From JBDGYW01 sp964580055 (lineage in GTDB: Bacteria > Gemmatimonadota > Gemmatimonadetes > Gemmatimonadales > GWC2-71-9), in the NCBI GenBank assembly GCA_964580055.1, contig CAZOJI010000012.1, forward strand, positions 29,802 through 93,801: 64,000 nt of DNA. The letters run 5' to 3'. This document shows positions 17,944-24,850 of the stretch, piece after piece. The position numbers and the translations under genes are program-made. The notes under the pieces are model-generated. The model ran no database searches and was not told where the DNA came from. It saw only the letters and a list, made by a program, of their open reading frames with translations. Position 1 is the stretch's first letter; every line of letters starts with the position of its first letter.

Positions 17944-19173
17944 TCACCTGCCGCCGTCAGGTGAATCTCTGGCATCAGGAGCAAGCAGCGTCGGGCTCTG
18001 AGTTCGCCTGAAGGCAGCTGCGGGATACCTGCCGCTCGCGTTCCAAAGCACCCATTCGGTGAGACCGAGATCCTCGGCCGCGTCTATTTCCGCTCTCACC
18101 TCGTTCGCAGTGTATCGCACTCGCCTGATCGAGAATGACTGCAGGAAGGGACGGATCCTAGCGGCTCCTTCGACTGCAGCGGCGCGCTCGATGCCGTCCT
18201 CCAGAGCTCGCCTCACGGTTTCGTAGGGTTCCGCATTGGGCCAGGGGATTCCATACGCGCCAGCGTGATAGTGACTCGGGTAGACCATCGGGAGCACGAC
18301 GTCTGTGGTTGCGAGTATGTCCTCCCAATATTGTCCTATCCCGAGGTCGTTTCTCGCGCTCGTCGCAAGACCGAATACGTCAACGGTGAACGGCACTCCA
18401 AGAGCTCTGACTCTTCTTGCTGCAAGCTCCAATCCCCTGCGTACGCCGTCTCGTCTTGTTTCGCCAGGCCTGCGACAGCCGAAGACGGTGTTTTCGAGGT
18501 TCTCGGCGGGCTCATCCGGGAACCGCACATAGTCGAATTGAATCTCCCGGAAACCCAACAGCACAGCCTCGGCGGCTATCTCTGCCGCGTAGATCCAGAC
18601 GGAATCACAGTACGCGTCGACCCAGGGGTCGCCGAAACGATCGTGCCACAATCCTCCATCGACATTCCTTACAGCCCATCCAGGTTTGTGGTTCGCCAGC
18701 ATCGTATCTTTTGCGACCACAATCCGTGCTATGGGATGGACCTCGTGCTCCTCCAATATGGCCAGTCGTTCTCGCACGTTTCTCGCTCGTACCAGGCGGT
18801 TCGCCCCGATTTCAACCGCGGTCGGGATGCTGGATCGGTAGGTGATGAATCCGCGCACGTCCTTCACGTCTATGACGAACGAATTGATCTCGGTGGTGTC
18901 CGCAAGGGCAAGGAGGTCAAAGAAACGGCCGGAACTGAACAACCACGCATTCATGTACAAGCCGCGAACAGCTGCCGGTGGCTCGCCTGGCGGTGGCGCA
19001 GGCAAGCGTATCGAAGAGAAGTCTTCCGGCAGGATCTCGGCGAGATAGTCCGGCCGGAGCTCCCGGTGGTGCACGTTGAGCCAACTGGATCTCGTAGAGT
19101 CCTGCGCTGCGCCGGGATCCCCAACCTGGAGGAACACAGCCACTGCTGCCCAAACCTTCACGCCAAATCGCAT
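17944..19173 (-). CDS. Secreted putative glycoside hydrolase (DUF4015 family)
   Basis: 409 residues with an N-terminal signal peptide ending near DPGAAQ. The remainder is a TIM-barrel of the DUF4015/GH13-related kind: VRGLYMNAW, FVIDVKDVRGFITYRS, PIARIVVAKDTMLANHKPGWAV, FREIQFDYVRFPDE (probable catalytic Asp), FTVDVFGLAT, VLPMVYPSHYHAG and EWVLWNASGRY. It presumably acts on a glycan in the periplasm or outside the cell; the substrate is unknown. The ORF ends 46 bp from the convergent aconitase-family gene. It lies upstream of, and on the same strand as, no gene it clearly works with. Confidence 0.85.
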   Translation of the reverse strand: MRFGVKVWAAVAVFLQVGDPGAAQDSTRSSWLNVHHRELRPDYLAEILPEDFSSIRLPAPPPGEPPAAVRGLYMNAWLFSSGRFFDLLALADTTEINSFVIDVKDVRGFITYRSSIPTAVEIGANRLVRARNVRERLAILEEHEVHPIARIVVAKDTMLANHKPGWAVRNVDGGLWHDRFGDPWVDAYCDSVWIYAAEIAAEAVLLGFREIQFDYVRFPDEPAENLENTVFGCRRPGETRRDGVRRGLELAARRVRALGVPFTVDVFGLATSARNDLGIGQYWEDILATTDVVLPMVYPSHYHAGAYGIPWPNAEPYETVRRALEDGIERAAAVEGAARIRPFLQSFSIRRVRYTANEVRAEIDAAEDLGLTEWVLWNASGRYPAAAFRRTQSPTLLAPDARDSPDGGR

Positions 19174-19232
19174 GGAAGCTATCTGTGTCTGTAGGTCAGT
19201 TAGTCGAGAGCGTTCGCCAAGCCATGAGCACC

Positions 19233-20783
19233 CTACCTTCCGCCCTCGATGATCGATAGCTCCACACGCCTGTTGCGCGCGCGCCCTTCAGGAGTCCCGT
19301 TTGTGGCAATGGGCCTGTCGGGACCGTAACCTCGCGCCTCCATACGCTCCGGCGCGATGCCTTTGCGCGCCAGATACATCATGACCGCCCTGGCTCTGGC
19401 CAAGGAGAGTCTTCTGTTCACCTCCGCACTCCCCGTAGCGTCGGTATGGCCAGCGATCTCCACTCGAATCTCGGGGTGCGCCTCTAGCGACGCAGCAACC
19501 GCGTCCAGAGTAGCGTAGGACTCCTCGGTGAGCACAGATCTCCCGGACGCAAATCTCACTCCCCGGAGCACGAGGGGACGACGCTGGCCCTGGTCCACCA
19601 TGAACAAAACCGGGCACCCCACCGCGTCGACATTCTGACCCGGCGCTGTATTGGGGCAGCGGTCGTCTGTGTCTACTACCCCGTCGCCGTCGGAGTCCCG
19701 GGCTAGTCTGCATCCCTGCGTATCTACCGGGGTCCCTCGAGGTGTGCCGGGGCACGCATCCCTCTCGTCCAGCACGCCGTCTTCGTCGGAGTCGAGCGGG
19801 CAGCCTGTTTCATCGACAGCCACTCCCACCGGGGTCCCCGGGCACCTGTCGATTCCGTCGAATACAGTGTCCCCGTCTTCGTCGGTGGGGCAGCCATTTT
19901 CATCAATGATCGCACCTGCGGGTGTGTCCGGACAACTGTCCAACCCGTCGAAGATGCCGTCCGCGTCGCTGTCCGTCGGACAACCGCTGGCATCGACTTC
20001 TGCTCTTTCGGGCGTATCGGGACAGGCGTCTATGCCGTCAAAGACGCCGTCGGAGTCGGCATCGCTGGGACATCCCACTGGGTCGACAGTAGCGCCCGCA
20101 GGCGTGCCAGTACACGCATCGAGCCCGTCAAGAACGCCATCGCCGTCCTCGTCACTGGGGCAGCCAACGTCATCCACGACGGCACCCATCGGAGTATGCG
20201 GGCACTCGTCTTGGGTGTCCCTGACGAGGTCGTGGTCTCGGTCGCGCGGCGGCCCCCCGAAGGCGAATACAGAAAGCCCGGCCGACACGCTGAGCTGCAT
20301 GGATGGCCAGAACACGCTGCGGCCCTCGATACGCAGTCCCGCACGCCCACCCAGAGAGATCCGCTCTCCGATAACGCCATGCGCCCCGGTTGTCATATCA
20401 TCCAGAGCCCCCCGATAAAACTGCCGCTGCAGGCCCGCACCCAAGTAGAAGGCGGTCCAAGACACTGGGCGCGCGTGAGCGAGAACCGTACCGCTCAGTC
20501 GCGTGACGTCGACTCGCTCACCGGTCAACGCGAGATTGGTCACCGTGTAGTCGCCTGTTCCTTCGACCGAGAGCATACGGGTCACAAAAAACCCGACGTG
20601 CGCACCGGCGCCGTATGCACCATCCAAGTCGAGACTGTCACCATGTTTGGCCAGCATCCCAAAGGACCCCAGCTCGACTTGTCCTTTGCTCCCCGACTGG
20701 GCCAGGCATGGGGTCGAAAGGGCAACTGAACACGCGAAAAACGCGTACAGTGCCGTGCGGATAGATACGCTACGTGTCGACAT
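19233..20783 (-). CDS. OmpA-family protein with seven thrombospondin type 3 repeats
   Basis: About 516 residues. The ATG at 20783 gives a clear signal peptide (ALYAFFACSVALSTPCLAQ). Residues up to about 190 look like a short beta-barrel. Then come seven Asp-rich calcium-binding TSP3 repeats of the type DEDGDGVLDGLDACTGTP, each followed by AVVDDVGCP-like cysteine segments. The C-terminal OmpA domain, which binds peptidoglycan, has IAGHTDATGSAEVNRRLSLARA and ends GRARNRRVELSI. The protein should span the outer membrane and tether it to the wall. A Met 12 codons upstream is possible but lies against the stop of the preceding gene. Confidence 0.92.
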   Translation of the reverse strand: MSTRSVSIRTALYAFFACSVALSTPCLAQSGSKGQVELGSFGMLAKHGDSLDLDGAYGAGAHVGFFVTRMLSVEGTGDYTVTNLALTGERVDVTRLSGTVLAHARPVSWTAFYLGAGLQRQFYRGALDDMTTGAHGVIGERISLGGRAGLRIEGRSVFWPSMQLSVSAGLSVFAFGGPPRDRDHDLVRDTQDECPHTPMGAVVDDVGCPSDEDGDGVLDGLDACTGTPAGATVDPVGCPSDADSDGVFDGIDACPDTPERAEVDASGCPTDSDADGIFDGLDSCPDTPAGAIIDENGCPTDEDGDTVFDGIDRCPGTPVGVAVDETGCPLDSDEDGVLDERDACPGTPRGTPVDTQGCRLARDSDGDGVVDTDDRCPNTAPGQNVDAVGCPVLFMVDQGQRRPLVLRGVRFASGRSVLTEESYATLDAVAASLEAHPEIRVEIAGHTDATGSAEVNRRLSLARARAVMMYLARKGIAPERMEARGYGPDRPIATNGTPEGRARNRRVELSIIEGGR

Positions 20784-20818
20784 GATGTCCAATCTAAGAA
20801 GTCTCGGCTGGGGTGTCA

Positions 20819-22999
20819 TTAGTCTGAAACATCGTTTCGTGTTTCAGTGGTTTGCTTCGTCGTTTGGCACCGCGCACGCTCACTCTTCGAGTCATCGGTC
20901 GGACTCACCTCACCGTTCTGTTTCTGGCTTCCACCACCCATCTCCCGAGCGAGAGATGTAATGCTGGCGGCGTCTCGAGCCAAATCCTCGACCCTGTCCA
21001 GCTGAGCAACGATTCTCTTCTTCAGATCTCCGAGTTGCCCAATTGATAGCTCGGCCGCATCCTTCGCTTGTTTCAGAGTGTTCGCCATTTCTTCGGTCAT
21101 ACCGTGGCCGGACACCGGCAGTTCTGCAAAGCTGGCACTGGCATCGCGTGCTTCGCCTGCCGTGGCAACTATTCGCTCGAGATCATCCATCCATTGCTTG
21201 GAGATAGTGGAGAGTCGATTCAAGTGAACCTGCAGGTCCTCGAGTACCTTAGTGGCACCTTCTATGGCTCGATTGGTATCCTGCCAGCTGCGGCCCATGT
21301 TGTGCGCCGCTACAGCGCTCTGCTCGGCGAGCTTGCGAACTTCTTCGGCGACCACAGCGAATCCTTTGCCGTGAACACCGGTGCGCGCGGCTTCAATGGT
21401 TGCGTTCAATGCAAGGAGGTTTGTCTGGTTGGCTATTGAGGCAATGGTCTCAGTGAACTGCTCGATGCCCCTCGCGGCATCGCGTAGCCGTCTCACCTCG
21501 CTCACGCCCAGTTGAATCGTTGCATCTAGCGACTCGATCTGAGAGGCCGCGTGACGATTCGCCTCATGAACTACGGATACCGCCTGCGAAACGGTTTCGG
21601 AGGCCCGCTGCATCTCTTTGCCGGCTTGTAGAAGATCGGCGGATTTTTCGAGCAACTGTTGGGCAGAGTCGACCGCTGCTTCGGTTAGCTCGACCGCTCG
21701 CCGTGAATTGGATTCGGCATCCTCGGCAGTCTCCAGGATTCCAGTGTTAGCACCTCTCGCTGCTCCCACTCCAAGCCCTATCCGCTCGCTGCGGTCGAGT
21801 AATGCGCCAACCGTTCTCGCCAACCTGGAAAACGCACCTTCAACGCTGAGGAGCTGCGCCAACAGCGGAGCTACGCTCACCAATCGTTCGGCGTCTGATG
21901 CCGAATAACGTGAAGGCCGCGAATGGGAAACCTTCCACACCCCTAGCGGCACGTCACCTCGGACCAGCGGAATGATTATCTCGGAGTCGAACAGCATCGC
22001 GTCAATATTGTTTTCGTCGTTACCGGTATTCGATCCCACCACCATTGGCCGTCCTTCTCGAAGAGCGTCGGCAACCCGTCCTCGGCTCGCGTCAAATCTA
22101 TGGCCGGCATTCCCTGAGGAGTCGGCTAACACCACGATCTCCTGAGCATCGCTATCAAAGGCGGATAGCGACATATGCTCCCATTCAAGTAGCGGGGCCG
22201 AGACTCGCTGCAGTGATGCAAATGCGGCTTGAACCGTGCCTGCCTCTGCTACGGCTTTCGTCAAGTTCTGCAGAATCAACCAGACGTCAGACTTCACGGC
22301 CGCCCTGAAGACCAGCAACGAGAGATATGTCGCGGCAGCAAGAAATACGCCCACCAAAACTAACGGTGCCACATCCAGATTCGACGTCAGAACCCTCACC
22401 CAACCCAAAGCCAATACGATTCCTGTAGTACACGTTACGGCGACCCACTTCGTGAACAGCCGAGTCGCGTCAGCGGTGAGACTGTGATATGCAGCGAGTT
22501 CAAGGGAGGTCGTCACATGGTCGAGCACCGCCAACGCCAAAAAAATAGCAACCAGCAACGGCGTGTATTCGAGGCGGATTGCGTTGCTGCCTGAAGGTCC
22601 CTCCAAGACGAGATACAAGAGCGCGGTCAAACCGGTCACTAGCGCTATACGAGCTGCCGATCGCAGAGCCAGGGCCATCGTCTTGCGTTGCAGGCCTGCT
22701 TCAGCAACTAGTGTCCCCAGTCCCAGCGCAATCGCGGCGGTGGCCCAGTCGCTGAGTAGGATACCGGCAAAAGCAACGGCGCAAACGTATGACACGTGGC
22801 TGTGTCTTGGAAGCGGGATGGCAAGGAGTACTGCGACAGCGGTCGCCAAGGCTAACAGCAACAACGCGAATACGGAGCCGGCCAGTTGGAACCCAGGTGC
22901 GGACAATACCTTCACGAGCGCGCAGGTGACCACCACCAGCCCGCCCACCGAGACGGCCGCATTCAGCAAGCGGATGTTTCGAGCGCTCGAGGTTACCAT
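20819..22999 (-). CDS. Membrane GAF-domain methyl-accepting chemotaxis-like protein
   Basis: Three regions follow in order. An N-terminal membrane module has about eight hydrophobic segments without a periplasmic sensor loop. A cytoplasmic GAF domain (LLEWEHMSLSAF to ASDAERLVSVAPLL) follows. A long helical MCP signalling domain has the hairpin tip ASIANQTNLLALNATIEAART, where CheA and CheW bind. No HAMP domain is seen. The start at 22999 (MVTSSARN) has GGAG upstream and leaves 111 bp to the divergent selenoprotein gene. The frame is open to an ATG at 23092, which lacks a Shine-Dalgarno sequence. No che genes are nearby. It probably senses an intracellular or membrane signal. Confidence 0.88.
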   Translation of the reverse strand: MVTSSARNIRLLNAAVSVGGLVVVTCALVKVLSAPGFQLAGSVFALLLLALATAVAVLLAIPLPRHSHVSYVCAVAFAGILLSDWATAAIALGLGTLVAEAGLQRKTMALALRSAARIALVTGLTALLYLVLEGPSGSNAIRLEYTPLLVAIFLALAVLDHVTTSLELAAYHSLTADATRLFTKWVAVTCTTGIVLALGWVRVLTSNLDVAPLVLVGVFLAAATYLSLLVFRAAVKSDVWLILQNLTKAVAEAGTVQAAFASLQRVSAPLLEWEHMSLSAFDSDAQEIVVLADSSGNAGHRFDASRGRVADALREGRPMVVGSNTGNDENNIDAMLFDSEIIIPLVRGDVPLGVWKVSHSRPSRYSASDAERLVSVAPLLAQLLSVEGAFSRLARTVGALLDRSERIGLGVGAARGANTGILETAEDAESNSRRAVELTEAAVDSAQQLLEKSADLLQAGKEMQRASETVSQAVSVVHEANRHAASQIESLDATIQLGVSEVRRLRDAARGIEQFTETIASIANQTNLLALNATIEAARTGVHGKGFAVVAEEVRKLAEQSAVAAHNMGRSWQDTNRAIEGATKVLEDLQVHLNRLSTISKQWMDDLERIVATAGEARDASASFAELPVSGHGMTEEMANTLKQAKDAAELSIGQLGDLKKRIVAQLDRVEDLARDAASITSLAREMGGGSQKQNGEVSPTDDSKSERARCQTTKQTTETRNDVSD

Positions 23000-23110
23000 C
23001 GCAGATTGACTCCAAATCCAGGGTGACGGAGTTCGCTGCGAATCCAAGACGGACTCCATATCATACGGCAACGCCCATAGTTTTAAGAACATACCATTTG
23101 TGGAGGAACA

Positions 23111-23344
23111 ATGCGGGTGACGATTGAATATTGCGCTGTTTGAAACTACGAACCGCGGGCTGCCAGTTCGGCGGCCGAGATCAAAGAGGTTTTTCCAGAC
23201 GCCGAGGTCGAACTAATCGCGAGTGGCGGTGGCGTGTTTGAGGTGACAGTAGACGGCCGACTGGTATTCTCCAAAAAATCCCTCAATCGCCATGCTGAGC
23301 CTGGAGAAGTGGTAGAGTTGGCACGGCAGGCCCAAACCGGCTGA
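23111..23344 (+). CDS. SelW/Rdx family selenoprotein with in-frame UGA (CxxU)
   Basis: A 77-residue thioredoxin-like protein that conventional calling breaks at the TGA 23141-23143. Read as selenocysteine, the protein starts MRVTIEYCAVU and continues NYEPRAASSAAEIKEVF, with VELIASGGGVFEVTVDG and LVFSKKSLNRHAEPGE further on. That is the full SelT/SelW/SelH (Rdx) pattern: beta strand, CxxU redox motif (Cys8, Sec11), NYxPRA helix, GGVFEVxVDG hairpin and FSKK. Reading continues without another stop to TGA 23342. A strong ribosome site, GGAGG, lies four bases before the ATG. Most bacterial homologues have CxxC here. No selA, selB, selC or selD is in the window. The partner thiol substrate is unknown. 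Confidence 0.85.
23158..23176 (+). promoter_or_regulatory. Putative bacterial SECIS hairpin
   Basis: Starting 14 bases after the in-frame UGA, GGCUGCC (23158-23164) pairs with GGCGGCC (23170-23176) in a seven-base-pair stem with one U-G wobble. The loop AGUUC has G as its second base. A short stem-loop directly 3' of the UGA with a G early in the loop is what SelB recognises in bacterial selenoprotein mRNAs. The hairpin is inside coding sequence, as it must be in bacteria. It was found by eye, not by folding software. Confidence 0.7.
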
Positions 23345-23370
23345 ACGAGAGTATTCAATAGCCATTGGCT

Positions 23371-23406
23371 CGGCCGGTCCGCTCCAGGGCGAACGCGGAC
23401 CGGCCG
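23371..23406. terminator. Perfect 12-bp inverted repeat, probable bidirectional terminator
   Basis: CGGCCGGTCCGC at 23371-23382 and its exact reverse complement at 23395-23406 are separated by 12 bases. The element sits 26 bp after the selenoprotein stop and 62 bp after it begins the convergent symporter ends, so it could stop transcription from both sides. No T-run follows on either strand, so intrinsic termination may be inefficient. Confidence 0.5.
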
Positions 23407-23468
23407 CCACATCTCCGACTTGTTGGCCTAACTCATACCGAGCGGGTTCAAGGCGTGATTCGGTGCGT

Positions 23469-24719
23469 TCAGGCCGCGTCCTTCTTGCCCTCTTCTGGGA
23501 TGTTGAGTTCACCCTCTGACTTCGCGACCCAAACGGCGCAGCAGGTATCCCCGGTAACGTTTACGGCGGTACGGGCCATGTCGAGAATTCTCTCGACACC
23601 TACGACGAGAGCAATACCCTCCAGTGGGATCCCCAGCTGCGTAAGTACGATTGTCAGCGTGACCATTCCGATACCCGGCACACCGGCGGCTCCGATCGAC
23701 GCCAGAGTCGCGGTGAGTACCACAGTCACCAAGTCAGGGAAACCGAGAGAGATTCCGAATACCTGAGCGATGAAGATGGTACTCACGCCCTGGTAGATGG
23801 CTGTGCCGTTCATGTTCACCGTGGCGCCAAGAGGCAATACGAACGCGGCTACTTCGTTGGAAACGCCGAGGTCTTCTTCGCTTACCTGGAGGTTGACGGC
23901 GAGTGTGGCGTTGCTCGACGAGGTCGAGAAAGCGAATACCATCACCTCGTAGAATCTCTTCAGGAAAAGCAGCGGAGGCATTCCGGACAGGCGCAACGAA
24001 ATCGGGTAGAATGTCACGACGAACACCAGCATCGTGCCCAAGGTGACCAGCACGTACTTTAGCAGAGTTAGCAGAATAGCGTAGCCGAACTGCGCCGCCA
24101 CCGCCGCAATCAAGGCGAACACTCCGTAAGGCGCCAGCTGCATGACTCCCTTCACGAGCACGATCATCGCGTCGTTGACGGTCTGCAGCAAATATAGCAG
24201 CGGTTTTCGCTGCTCTTCAGGCAGAATTGTCAGCGCGATACCGAAGAGAAGCGCGAAGAAGATGATCTGCAGGAAATTCGTGTCCGCCATTGCACGGAAC
24301 GGATTCCTTGGGATGATCCTGACGAAAAGGTCCCCGATGGACGGCCGCTCGGCAACCTGATCCAACTGTTCTTGAGTGACGCCCGCATAGTCGCTCAGCA
24401 TTCTCTCCTTCACGTCCTCATCCATACCCGCGCCGGGGTTCAGCGCCTGACCGGCCGCCAATCCCATGGCTACCGCAACAGCAGTGGCAACCAGGTAATA
24501 GCCGACGGTCTTGATCCCTATCCGCCCGAGTCTCCGCAGGTTGCCCAGGCTGGCGGTTCCCACTATCAGGGACGCCATGACCAGCGGCACGACTATCATG
24601 ATTAGGAGGTTTATGAACGCGTCACCGAGCGGCTTGATCATAGTCGCGAAATCGCCCAACAGAGGTCCGAGTAACGCCCCGAGTATCAAGCCGAGTAGGA
24701 TCTTGGTGTGCAGTTTCAT
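23469..24719 (-). CDS. Dicarboxylate/amino acid:cation symporter (DAACS family)
   Basis: 416 residues of the GltP/DctA type. Conserved parts include the N-terminal helix and PLGDAFINLLIMIVVPLV, a serine-rich re-entrant hairpin (AFSTSSSNATLAV), the NMNGTAIYQGV segment on TM7 that coordinates sodium, and the C-terminal GVPGIGMVTLTIVL hairpin with GVERILDMARTAVNVTGD. These are the substrate and cation determinants of inner-membrane glutamate/aspartate or C4-dicarboxylate carriers. The ATG at 24719 gives the typical MKLHTKILLGL start. Unlike the tandem pair at 49955-52437 it retains NMNGTA, so it is the most canonical of the three copies. Confidence 0.94.
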   Translation of the reverse strand: MKLHTKILLGLILGALLGPLLGDFATMIKPLGDAFINLLIMIVVPLVMASLIVGTASLGNLRRLGRIGIKTVGYYLVATAVAVAMGLAAGQALNPGAGMDEDVKERMLSDYAGVTQEQLDQVAERPSIGDLFVRIIPRNPFRAMADTNFLQIIFFALLFGIALTILPEEQRKPLLYLLQTVNDAMIVLVKGVMQLAPYGVFALIAAVAAQFGYAILLTLLKYVLVTLGTMLVFVVTFYPISLRLSGMPPLLFLKRFYEVMVFAFSTSSSNATLAVNLQVSEEDLGVSNEVAAFVLPLGATVNMNGTAIYQGVSTIFIAQVFGISLGFPDLVTVVLTATLASIGAAGVPGIGMVTLTIVLTQLGIPLEGIALVVGVERILDMARTAVNVTGDTCCAVWVAKSEGELNIPEEGKKDAA

Positions 24720-24850
24720 ACAGTGTGTCCCGGTCTTGTGTCGATTGTTAGCTTGAACGCTGGCATTTGATATAAACCTTGTTCCGGTCCGCCAGTGTGC
24801 GCGCATGGCAGGGATGCAATGTACCAAGACGACCCGATCTTGTTGAGCCG

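Noticed and set aside
19650..20420. A long open frame on the plus strand opposite the OmpA gene
   Set aside because: It is the mirror of the Asp-rich calcium repeats, giving Ser/Pro-rich nonsense; the repeats on the minus strand are unmistakable.
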